Of a DNA stretch of 6,953 nt, positions 1-6,953 are shown piece by piece (position 1 is the stretch's first letter; the number at the start of each line of letters is the position of its first letter). The stretch lies in contig JAHFDE010000118.1 of the NCBI GenBank assembly GCA_023249165.1, positions 1 to 6,953 of the forward strand, given 5' to 3'. Origin of the DNA: Candidatus Methylomirabilota bacterium. GTDB taxonomy: Bacteria > Methylomirabilota > Methylomirabilia > Methylomirabilales > CSP1-5. The notes beneath the pieces are model-generated. The model ran no database searches, had not been told where the DNA came from, and saw only the letters and a program-made list of their open reading frames with translations. The translations under genes and the position numbers were made by a program.

Positions 1-481
1 GCAGCAGATCCTGCGGATCGTGGGTCACGGGGGGATCTGCGGGGAGGAGGCCCTCCTGGAGGGGATGCCTTTCACGAATACCGCTGAGGCCCTCGAGACC
101 TGCCAGAGTGCCTTCATAAGACGCGAGGCGCTCCTCGAACTGCTCGAGAGCCGGGACGGACTCCTCGTTCCCCTCCTTCGATACCTCTGCCGGGTGTTGG
201 TCGAGACCCAGGTCCACTTTGCCCACGTGGCGCTGAGCGACGCCCGGACGCGGATGGCCGCCCAGCTCCTTGAACTCGCAGAACGGTACGGGCAACCCGG
301 GTCGAAGGGCATCACACTCCATTTAGGCCTGCGTCGGGGTGAGCTGGCTGCCCTCGTTGGCCTCAGCCCGGAAACGGCCATGCGGCTCTTGAGCCAATTT
401 CAGCGGGAGGGGTTGCTCGAGGTGCATGGGCGGCGCCTGACCATCAAAGCGCTCGAGCGGCTCCGGAGTCTGCTCCCTTAG
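1..481 (+). CDS. Crp/Fnr-family transcriptional regulator, 5'-truncated
   Basis: The frame is open from position 2 to the TAG at 479-481, so the gene starts before the window; the GTG at 20 is an internal valine. What remains is about 159 residues. It holds the end of the cyclic-nucleotide-binding beta-barrel (GHGGICGEEALLEG near the start, resembling the GE.ALL segment of Crp proteins). Next comes the long dimerisation helix (about DNA 120-290), and then a winged helix-turn-helix at about DNA 335-442 (RGELAALVGLSPETAMRLLSQF, then GRRLTI in the wing). Family members are usually 220-240 residues, so roughly a third is missing, including any Fnr-type cysteines. The ligand (cAMP, Fe-S, NO or none) therefore cannot be told. 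It acts as a cytoplasmic DNA-binding dimer. It is transcribed towards glnE, but a separate promoter lies between them, so a functional link is not shown. Confidence 0.87.
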   Translation, partial: QQILRIVGHGGICGEEALLEGMPFTNTAEALETCQSAFIRREALLELLESRDGLLVPLLRYLCRVLVETQVHFAHVALSDARTRMAAQLLELAERYGQPGSKGITLHLGLRRGELAALVGLSPETAMRLLSQFQREGLLEVHGRRLTIKALERLRSLLP

Positions 482-586
482 CCGATCCTGACCGCCTTGC
501 GCTGGATACCGTACTCCTCTTCCAGATTGAGCATGCTCCCCCCTCGGACTCCGAGACTGCCGCCACCACGACACGACGCAAGCCGC

Positions 587-616
587 TGGACCTCTCTCAA
601 CGTCACCCGGTATAAT
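587..616 (+). promoter_or_regulatory. Sigma-70-type promoter of glnE
   Basis: A perfect -10 hexamer TATAAT lies at 611-616. A -35-like TGGACC (4 of 6 matches to TTGACA) lies at 587-592, with an 18-bp spacer. Transcription would begin near 622-625, leaving a leader of about 50 nt before the glnE ATG at 673. The AT-rich hexamer stands out in a GC-rich background and sits in the only gap upstream of glnE. No NtrC-type or sigma-54 element was seen here, which suggests housekeeping expression. This is a sequence match only. Confidence 0.6.
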
Positions 617-672
617 CGTGCTGCGCTGCCACAGAGCGAACGCCACACGGCCGTCTTGACAATGATGTCCCG

Positions 673-3600
673 ATGAGCATGCCGAACTTTCAGGCCCGCA
701 TCGGCTCTGCCCTCAAATCGAAGCAGTGGAAGGGTCTTGGGCCCCTCCTGAAGGAGATGGGCTTTGCCGACAAGGAGAGGGTGCTCAGCACTCTGCAGAG
801 TCTCCATCAACAGAAGGGGTTGAGGCATGCCCTTCCAACGCTCCTCTCCCTCTGTGCAGAGTCTCCGGATCCGGACCGGGCCCTCGATGGCTTTGAAAGT
901 GTCGCCTCCGCTCCCGCATCGGCCCTGAGCTCGGTGCTCCGGGACGAGAGAGCCGTCGGGATCCTCGTCACCGCCTTTGCCCTTTCCCCGTACTTCACCA
1001 CACTGCTGGTTCGTGATCCCCGGATCCTTCGATGGCTCTTTTGCGAAGGGGGGATCACTCTGCACAGAGGAGAACCCGATCATCTCGCCGCCCTCCAGGC
1101 CTTCGCAGAGCCGATTCAGGATCTTGCGGATCTCTGGTCGAAACTCCGCCGGTTCAAGCAGCGGGAGACCCTTCGGATCGGGCTCAGGGATCTCGGCGGA
1201 ATGGCACCTCTCCCGGAGGTGGCTCAGGAAGTTTCGGACCTGGCGAGTGCCTGCTTGGAACTGGCGTACAGGTATTGCTATACGACACTCTGCGCCGAGT
1301 ATGGCCGACCGCCGGCTCGGGATGCACGGGCGGGGGTGGAGCCGCGTGGATTCGTGATCCTGGGGATGGGGAAACTCGGGGGCAGGGAGCTGAACTTCAG
1401 TTCCGACGTTGATCTCCAGTATCTGCACACGTCGGACGAGGGGGAGACCGAGGCAGGGTCCGGCCCGGATGGCCCCCAACGGCTGCGATCCGACGCCTTT
1501 TTCGTGAAGCTTGCCGAAATGATTACCGGCGCGATGGGCCAGATCACCGAGGAGGGGTTCGTTTTCCGGACCGATCTCAGGCTCCGGCCTCACGGAAAAT
1601 CGGGGAATATCACCAACTCGCTCCGCAGCGCAGAACTCTACTATGCGTCGTGGGGCGACACGTGGGAGCGGGCAGCCCTGATCAAGGCCAGACCTGTGGC
1701 GGGCGATATCGATCTCGGCACAGAGTTCCTGCAGCGGGTCGAGCCCTTCGTCTATCGACGATACCTCGATTTCACCGCCATCGAAGAGATCCAGCGGATG
1801 AAGACGAGGCTGGAACAGGAGCGCGCCAGCACCCGGGGCCCGTTCAATCTGAAATACATGATGGGAGGCATCCGAGAGGTCGAGTTTTTTGTCCAGGCGC
1901 TGCAGCTCATCTACGGGGGGAAGTATCGGGTCCTTCGGGAGTGGAACACCCTCCGGGCCCTCGAACGGCTGGAGGCAATCGGGATCATTCGCGCTGAGGA
2001 TCACCGGTGCCTCCGAGAGGCGTACGTCACCTGGAGGACCCTGGAACACCGCCTGCAGATGGCTCACAACGAGCAGACCCATACCCTCCCTGAAATCCCG
2101 GAGGATCTCGCGCGCATGGCCAGGGCTATGGGCTATCGGGGTGCAAAGCCGGGCGAGGCCCTTCGCGCTGACGTGCAAGAGCGCGCGGCGGCCGTACGGG
2201 AGATCACCACCCGTCTCTTTGCCCGGCCATCGGGGGTGGTCTCGGGTGAGATGGGCGACTTCCTTGAGCTCCTGGCCGATCCGGAGGCCAAAGAACGGAT
2301 CCTCGAAAAGCTTGCGGCATCGGGCTTCCGGGCTCCAGAGAGGGCGTACCATTCCCTCCTCGCCCTGAGCCAGGGGGAAGGGCCGCCGCTGCCCCGTCTC
2401 ACGGAGCAGGCCCGGAGGCTCCTGCGGCGGGTGGCTCCGGCCATGCTCTCCGAAGCCTTGGCCTCTCCCTCCCCTGAACAGGCCCTGAGCCATCTGGAGG
2501 AGTTTCTCGAGAAGGTGGGGGCGCGCACGAGCTTTTACGCCCTGCTCGCCGAGAATCCCAAGATCTTGACCTTTCTGATGCGTCTCTTTGGAACGAGCCC
2601 CTACCTGTCGAGCTTCTTCATCCAGCACCCGGAGCTGTTAGACACCTTTGTCTTGGCCGAGGCTTCCTCTCCACTCAGGGGACGCGACCTGATGGCCAGG
2701 GAGCTTGCAGCGGACCTCCGGTCATCACCATCCTTCGAAGAAAAACTCGACGCCCTCCGCCGGTTTCACCACGCAGAACTGCTGCGCATCGGTCTGAACG
2801 ATCTGTACGGGGCACTGGATACGCAAGGCGTCAGCGCACAGCTCACCGATCTCGCCGAGGTGTGCCTGGAGGCCGCCTGGGAACTCTGCAGGGAGGAACT
2901 CCGGCCCCGGTATGGGGTCCCCATGACTGTCGATGCGACGGGGCGACAGCGGGAGGCCCCGATCGTCATTCTCGGCCTGGGGGCCCTCGGGGCGAGGGAG
3001 ATGGCGTACCATTCGGATCTCGATCTGATCTTCATCTATGCCGAAGACGGGGAGACAACCCGGGGGCTCCCGAATCACGACTATTTCGTGCGACGGGCCC
3101 AGGCCCTCATCACTGCCCTGAGCAGCCCCACACGGGAGGGGTACGCGTACCAGGTGGATGCCCGATTGCGCCCCTCGGGACGGTTTGGCCCCCTGGTAAC
3201 ATCACTCGAGGCCTTTGAGGCGTATCACGCCGAGCAGGCCCTGACATGGGAACGACAGGCCCTCCTCAGGGCCCGGTGCCTCGCGGGGGACGAGGGGCTG
3301 GCGACTCGGGTCCAGGGGGTGGTGCAGCGGATCGTGTATGAACGCCCCTTCAGCGACGCGATGATCCCAGAGATCCACCATCTCAGGGAACGGATGCGTC
3401 ATGAGCTGGCTAGGGAACACAAAGGGAGGCATAATGTCAAACTCGGGAAAGGAGGGCTGGTAGAGATCCTCTTCATCGTCCAGCTCCTCCAGCTACAATT
3501 CGGCAGGACCCACCGCAGCCTGCGCACCCCGAATACCGTCGACGCCTTGACGCAGCTTCGGACCGATGATCTCTTGACCGACGGCGTCTATCAGATCCTC

Positions 3601-3831
3601 ATCTCTGCCACCCACTTCCTCAGGCACTTGGAGAACGGATTGAGGCTCATCCATGATCGATCGCTTCATGAGTTTCGGGAGGAGCCTGAGGAGCTTGGGG
3701 AGCTCGCCAGACACTTGTATCGAGGAGATCTCCTTCCGGAAGAAGGGGCCCAGCGACTCCTCCAAGAGTTCCTGGGGCACACCGAGGCGGTGAGGGAGAT
3801 CTACTGCCGCTTCTTTCAAACGGCGGAATGA
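673..3831 (+). CDS. glnE: Bifunctional glutamine synthetase adenylyltransferase/deadenylylase GlnE
   Basis: A 1052-residue protein, somewhat longer than the 946-residue E. coli enzyme. It covers the two nucleotidyltransferase halves joined by helical regulatory segments that define GlnE. The N-terminal half, which in the family removes AMP from glutamine synthetase, has GMGKLGGRELNFSSDVDL at residues 231-248 (metal ligands D245 and D247), RLRPHGKSGN at 303-312 and MMGGIREVEFFVQ at 396-408. The C-terminal half, which adds AMP, has GLGALGAREMAYHSDLDLI at 768-786 (D782 and D784), RLRPSGRFGP at 831-840 and KLGKGGLVEILFIVQ at 923-937. PII and glutamine set the balance of the two activities in characterised systems. 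The C-terminal glycine loop reads GALGA where GKLGG is usual; the acidic pair is intact. The ATG at 673 is the first possible start after an in-frame stop at 613-615. No clear Shine-Dalgarno is present, and the ATG at 679 is an alternative. The gene converges with ntrC. Confidence 0.97.
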   Translation: MSMPNFQARIGSALKSKQWKGLGPLLKEMGFADKERVLSTLQSLHQQKGLRHALPTLLSLCAESPDPDRALDGFESVASAPASALSSVLRDERAVGILVTAFALSPYFTTLLVRDPRILRWLFCEGGITLHRGEPDHLAALQAFAEPIQDLADLWSKLRRFKQRETLRIGLRDLGGMAPLPEVAQEVSDLASACLELAYRYCYTTLCAEYGRPPARDARAGVEPRGFVILGMGKLGGRELNFSSDVDLQYLHTSDEGETEAGSGPDGPQRLRSDAFFVKLAEMITGAMGQITEEGFVFRTDLRLRPHGKSGNITNSLRSAELYYASWGDTWERAALIKARPVAGDIDLGTEFLQRVEPFVYRRYLDFTAIEEIQRMKTRLEQERASTRGPFNLKYMMGGIREVEFFVQALQLIYGGKYRVLREWNTLRALERLEAIGIIRAEDHRCLREAYVTWRTLEHRLQMAHNEQTHTLPEIPEDLARMARAMGYRGAKPGEALRADVQERAAAVREITTRLFARPSGVVSGEMGDFLELLADPEAKERILEKLAASGFRAPERAYHSLLALSQGEGPPLPRLTEQARRLLRRVAPAMLSEALASPSPEQALSHLEEFLEKVGARTSFYALLAENPKILTFLMRLFGTSPYLSSFFIQHPELLDTFVLAEASSPLRGRDLMARELAADLRSSPSFEEKLDALRRFHHAELLRIGLNDLYGALDTQGVSAQLTDLAEVCLEAAWELCREELRPRYGVPMTVDATGRQREAPIVILGLGALGAREMAYHSDLDLIFIYAEDGETTRGLPNHDYFVRRAQALITALSSPTREGYAYQVDARLRPSGRFGPLVTSLEAFEAYHAEQALTWERQALLRARCLAGDEGLATRVQGVVQRIVYERPFSDAMIPEIHHLRERMRHELAREHKGRHNVKLGKGGLVEILFIVQLLQLQFGRTHRSLRTPNTVDALTQLRTDDLLTDGVYQILISATHFLRHLENGLRLIHDRSLHEFREEPEELGELARHLYRGDLLPEEGAQRLLQEFLGHTEAVREIYCRFFQTAE

Positions 3832-3844
3832 CTGCCTGTCGCGA

Positions 3845-3852
<8 letters not shown>
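3832..3852. terminator. Weak hairpin between convergent glnE and ntrC ends
   Basis: GCCTG at 3834-3838 pairs with CAGGC at 3846-3850 around a 7-nt loop. An outer G-T and C-G pair extend the stem to 7. It spans the 13-bp gap and the ntrC stop codon, a natural place for a two-way terminator. There is no T-tract on either side, so intrinsic termination is doubtful; it may simply be a small inverted repeat. Confidence 0.25.
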
Positions 3853-5308
<1,456 letters not shown>

Positions 5309-5316
5309 ACCCCATG

Positions 5317-5416
5317 GCTAGAATGCTAGAAAGCTGGGATGCTAGGACGCTCAGAGGCCTGCTGCGTCTGCTTGTCTGTCTCGTCCTTAAGCCTCCTAGC
5401 GTACTAGCGTTCAAGC
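5317..5416. repeat. Two facing arrays of a degenerate 8-bp repeat (ntrB-ntrC spacer)
   Basis: The left array, 5317-5356, is five direct 8-bp units: GCTAGAAT, GCTAGAAA, GCTGGGAT, GCTAGGAC, GCTCAGAG. The right array, 5385-5416, reads on the minus strand as four units of the same family: GCTTGAAC, GCTAGTAC, GCTAGGAG, GCTTAAGG. A 28-bp centre (5357-5384) separates them. In register, the left units 2-5 pair with the right array at 23 of 32 positions (my count). The whole can therefore form a long imperfect hairpin in the ntrB-ntrC transcript or a cruciform in DNA. This leaves almost no room for other signals in the spacer. Its role is unknown: possibilities are attenuation or mRNA processing between the genes, a protein-binding array, or a small non-autonomous dispersed element. 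Confidence 0.8.
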
Positions 5417-5417
5417 G

Positions 5418-5431
5418 GCTGCGTCCGCAGC
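5418..5431 (-). other. Compact GC hairpin just after the ntrB stop
   Basis: GCTGC at 5418-5422 pairs with GCAGC at 5427-5431 around a 4-nt loop, beginning 4 bp after the ntrB stop codon in the direction of transcription. There is no T-tract after it, so it is not a classical terminator. It may cap the 3' end of the ntrB message or be the outer part of the adjoining repeat structure. Confidence 0.35.
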
Positions 5432-5434
5432 GTC

Positions 5435-6514
5435 TTACTGTCGCGCCAGCGGGAGGAGGACGGTCACGGCGCACCCCCTCCCCTCGGCGTCTCCAATCTC
5501 GATGTGGCCCCGGTGGTCCCCCATGATCCGATGGCAGATGGCGAGCCCGAGGCCGGTCCCTTTCGGCTTCGTGGTAAAGAAGGGATCGAAGAGGTGCTGC
5601 CGGGCCTCCGGGGAGAGGCCCGAACCCTGGTCGATCACCTTGACCACCGCCACCGAGAGACCGAAGCATCGAGGTGAGCGGCGCTCATACGCGGTCTCCA
5701 GGGTGAGTTCCCCTCCCCCCTCCATGGCCTCGGCCCCGTTCCGAATCAGATTGAGGAAGACCTGGCGGATCTGGTCGGGATCGGCAGCGATCGGCGGGAC
5801 CTGCGGGTCATAGATGCGACCCACCGTGACCCCCCGACGGCGGAGGACCCGCTCCTCCAGGGCGAGGATCTCTTCCAGGATCTGGTTGACGTTGCACTCC
5901 ACCACACGAGGAGGGCTCGGCTGGGCGAAGGCGAGCATCCCCTCAACGAGCCCGTTCAGCCGGTCCACCTCGCGGATGATCACGTCGCAATATTCCTTCA
6001 GGGCAGCGGGAAAGGTCGACTCCGCCATGAGGAGTTGCGCGGCCCCCCGCACCCCCATCAACGGGTTGCGCACCTCATGCGCGATGCCCGCCACCAGCGT
6101 TCCCACGGCCGTCAGGCGCTCCGCCCGGCGCACCTGCTCTTCGAGTTCTCGAATCCGGGTAAGGTCCCGAAGGAGGAGGACGCCCCCCCGGGCCTCTCCG
6201 CTGTGGTCGGACAAGAGTGAGGCCATTACGCTCACCGAGACCTTTCCCTGGGGATTCTGCACACTGGCCTCATGCTCGGCATGGGCCCGTCCGGTCTCCA
6301 TCGCGCGATCCACGAGGGCGATGAGGGGAGAGGTAGTTCCCAAGAGGCTCGCCAGAGGCTTGCCGTGAGCGGTGGCGGCCGAGACTCCTAACAGCTCTTC
6401 GCCAGCCGGATTGAGGAAGGTGACCCGGAGGTTGCGGTCCACGACCACCAACCCATCCTGCAGGCTCTCGAGGAGGTCCTCGTAATTCACCTGCGCGCTA
6501 GTGAAGCGCTCCAC
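5435..6514 (-). CDS. ntrB: NtrB-type PAS sensor histidine kinase
   Basis: A soluble nitrogen-sensor kinase with no membrane segment or signal peptide. Residues are numbered from the chosen GTG at 6514 (359 aa). A PAS domain lies at about 8-122 (YEDLLESLQDGLVVVDRNLR). The H-box is GIAHEVRNPLMGVRGAAQLL at 143-162 with phospho-accepting H146; RGAAQLL after the H-box is characteristic of NtrB. The ATPase domain has an N-box around NLIRNGAEAM (255-264), DQGSGL (295-300), FDPFFTTK (309-316) and GTGLGLA (319-325). It should phosphorylate and dephosphorylate the NtrC encoded next to it, in known systems under PII control. The frame stays open to an ATG at 6640 (401 aa). I prefer 6514 because AGGAG lies 9 nt upstream, the PAS domain starts just after it, and the extra 42 residues are partly encoded by a palindromic repeat. 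The start remains uncertain. Confidence 0.92.
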   Translation of the reverse strand: MERFTSAQVNYEDLLESLQDGLVVVDRNLRVTFLNPAGEELLGVSAATAHGKPLASLLGTTSPLIALVDRAMETGRAHAEHEASVQNPQGKVSVSVMASLLSDHSGEARGGVLLLRDLTRIRELEEQVRRAERLTAVGTLVAGIAHEVRNPLMGVRGAAQLLMAESTFPAALKEYCDVIIREVDRLNGLVEGMLAFAQPSPPRVVECNVNQILEEILALEERVLRRRGVTVGRIYDPQVPPIAADPDQIRQVFLNLIRNGAEAMEGGGELTLETAYERRSPRCFGLSVAVVKVIDQGSGLSPEARQHLFDPFFTTKPKGTGLGLAICHRIMGDHRGHIEIGDAEGRGCAVTVLLPLARQ

Positions 6515-6523
6515 TCTTTCGAA

Positions 6524-6528
6524 CTCCT
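6524..6528 (-). promoter_or_regulatory. Shine-Dalgarno for the downstream ntrB start
   Basis: AGGAG on the minus strand, 9 nt before the GTG at 6514. The ATG at 6640 has only GGCAGGG directly touching it, with no spacing. This contrast is the main reason for choosing the shorter ntrB. Confidence 0.5.
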
Positions 6529-6564
6529 GTCGCTCGCGCACCAGCCTCTCGCGAACGGCTGGCC

Positions 6565-6588
6565 CTGAGCCGTTGCCGAAGGGCTCAG
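6565..6588. repeat. REP-like palindrome (CTGAGCC...GGCTCAG)
   Basis: CTGAGCC at 6565-6571 is exactly inverted as GGCTCAG at 6582-6588, with a 10-nt loop that includes CCGAAG. It resembles the short dispersed palindromes of the CCCTGAGCC...GAAGGGCTCAG type seen between genes in many bacteria; that resemblance is from memory and unchecked. It lies 51 bp upstream of the preferred ntrB start, and inside the frame if the ATG at 6640 is used. Confidence 0.6.
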
Positions 6589-6593
6589 CGCCA

Positions 6594-6653
6594 TCATAAC
6601 CCAACGTGTCGCGGTCGCACAAGGGAACACCCCCCTGCATCCCTGCCGCTCAT
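6594..6653 (-). CDS. Possible 19-residue leader peptide upstream of ntrB
   Basis: An ATG at 6653-6651 opens a 19-codon frame (MSGRDAGGCSLVRPRHVGL) ending in TGA at 6596-6594. It has the best ribosome-binding site in the region: GGAGGTG on the minus strand at 6667-6661, 7 nt before the ATG. It is out of frame with ntrB, and its stop lies 79 bp before the preferred ntrB start, with the CTGAGCC palindrome in between. It could be a regulatory upstream ORF, or the old ntrB start now separated from the gene by insertion or frameshift. It shows no run of one regulatory amino acid. No similarity is recognised. Confidence 0.3.
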   Translation of the reverse strand: MSGRDAGGCSLVRPRHVGL

Positions 6654-6656
6654 CCC

Positions 6657-6685
6657 TTGACACCTCCCCGTGGCCATGGTAGATA
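6657..6685 (+). promoter_or_regulatory. Promoter for the divergent acyl-CoA synthetase gene
   Basis: A perfect -35 TTGACA lies at 6657-6662. After a 17-bp spacer comes a weak -10, TAGATA at 6680-6685, preceded by TGG, an extended -10 motif. Transcription would start near 6692, about 80 nt before the ATG at 6775. The -35 overlaps, on the other strand, the Shine-Dalgarno of the putative ntrB leader ORF. Confidence 0.45.
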
Positions 6686-6766
6686 CTCGGGGCCGCTCGC
6701 ACGCGTCCTAAGATTGACGTCCTGGCTCGACCGGCAGGCGTCGGCGAGACCACATGCCCCCATGAA

Positions 6767-6773
6767 GAGGTGA
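6767..6773 (+). promoter_or_regulatory. Ribosome binding site of the acyl-CoA synthetase gene
   Basis: GAGGTGA matches the anti-Shine-Dalgarno complement over seven bases, and its GAGG core is 4 nt from the ATG at 6775. This fixes the start of the last gene. Confidence 0.65.
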
Positions 6774-6774
6774 C

Positions 6775-6953
6775 ATGCCCGCCGCCGGATCCCTTTCCTT
6801 CAAGTCTCGAGAGTCCCTGCAGGCCCTCTTCCGCCCCCAGAGCGTGGCCGTGATCGGGGCATCCACCGCGCCCGAGAAACTCGGCTACCAGATCTTCAAG
6901 AACATCCTCGACGCCGGCTTTCCCGGCACGGTGCACCCCATCAATCCCAAGGC
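6775..6953 (+). CDS. NDP-forming acyl-CoA synthetase / Pat-like protein, N-terminal part
   Basis: Fifty-nine full codons are visible before the window ends. They begin MPAAGSLSFKSRESLQALF. The Rossmann-type CoA-binding motif SVAVIGAS follows at residues 23-30, then KLGYQIFKNIL (35-45) and HPINPK (54-59). This is the N-terminal CoA-binding domain of ADP-forming acetate/acyl-CoA ligases and of the large protein acetyltransferases (PatZ/Pat type) built on the same scaffold. The rest of the protein, including any ATP-grasp or GNAT domain, lies outside, so the exact member cannot be named. The start is supported by a good Shine-Dalgarno. It is divergent from ntrB and shares its control region. Part of the short leader before the first conserved phenylalanine (F19) is not conserved in the family as I know it. 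Confidence 0.85.
   Translation, partial: MPAAGSLSFKSRESLQALFRPQSVAVIGASTAPEKLGYQIFKNILDAGFPGTVHPINPK

Noticed and set aside
465..476. GGAG-tctg-CTCC hairpin as terminator of the regulator gene
   Set aside because: Only a 4-bp stem inside the coding sequence and no following T-tract.
478..2628. 716-codon open frame on the minus strand opposite glnE
   Set aside because: It lies antisense to unmistakable glnE coding sequence, crosses the glnE promoter region, and its translation has no recognisable domain. Long antisense frames are expected in GC-rich genes.
5317..5416. CRISPR array
   Set aside because: The units are 8 bp, contiguous, without spacers, and occur in facing orientation, unlike the longer repeats and unique spacers of CRISPR.
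6714..6719. TTGACG as a second -35 for the acyl-CoA synthetase gene
   Set aside because: No -10-like hexamer occurs 16-19 bp downstream.
6515..6774. NtrC operator or sigma-54 promoter in front of ntrB
   Set aside because: Neither a TGCACC-N5-GGTGCA-like site nor a convincing TGGCAC-N5-TTGC element was found by eye on either strand.
6487..6936. 149-codon minus-strand frame over the ntrB upstream region and the acyl-CoA synthetase start
   Set aside because: It overlaps two better supported genes in other frames and the palindromic repeat, and its translation is low in recognisable features.

Overview
This is a GC-rich window from a Gram-negative-type bacterium. It holds a nitrogen-control cluster: the glutamine synthetase adenylyltransferase/deadenylylase gene glnE faces an ntrB-ntrC two-component pair. 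The combination of GlnE with a soluble NtrB and a sigma-54-type NtrC points to Proteobacteria or a related phylum (NC10/Methylomirabilota-, Rokubacteria- or Nitrospirota-like). The phylum guess is inference from general character and I could not test it.

Layout. Positions 1-481 (+) carry the C-terminal two thirds of a Crp/Fnr-family regulator cut by the window edge. A 191-bp gap follows with a good sigma-70-like promoter (perfect TATAAT at 611-616) that should drive glnE (673-3831, +). glnE ends 13 bp from the end of ntrC (3845-5308, -), so the two converge. ntrC is preceded on the minus strand by ntrB (5435 to about 6514, -). The two are separated by a 126-bp spacer filled by two facing arrays of a degenerate 8-bp repeat. 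Upstream of ntrB is a divergent control region of about 260 bp. It holds a REP-like palindrome, a possible 19-codon leader peptide for ntrB, and a promoter for the gene leaving on the plus strand. That gene, starting at 6775 and cut by the window end, encodes the CoA-binding domain of an NDP-forming acyl-CoA synthetase or Pat-like protein.

How the genes fit together. In the well-studied enteric system, NtrB phosphorylates or dephosphorylates NtrC in response to PII (GlnB), and phospho-NtrC activates sigma-54 promoters including that of glnA. GlnE adenylylates or deadenylylates glutamine synthetase, also under PII control. The window therefore holds the transcriptional and post-translational arms of glutamine synthetase control side by side, without glnA, glnB or glnD. 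No convincing sigma-54 promoter or NtrC operator was seen.

The least ordinary parts are non-coding: the 8-bp repeat inverted arrays between ntrB and ntrC, and the crowded start region of ntrB, where repeat insertion and a leader ORF make the true start uncertain. There are no gene-free stretches longer than 300 bp, and I saw no tRNA, rRNA, transposase, CRISPR array or origin.
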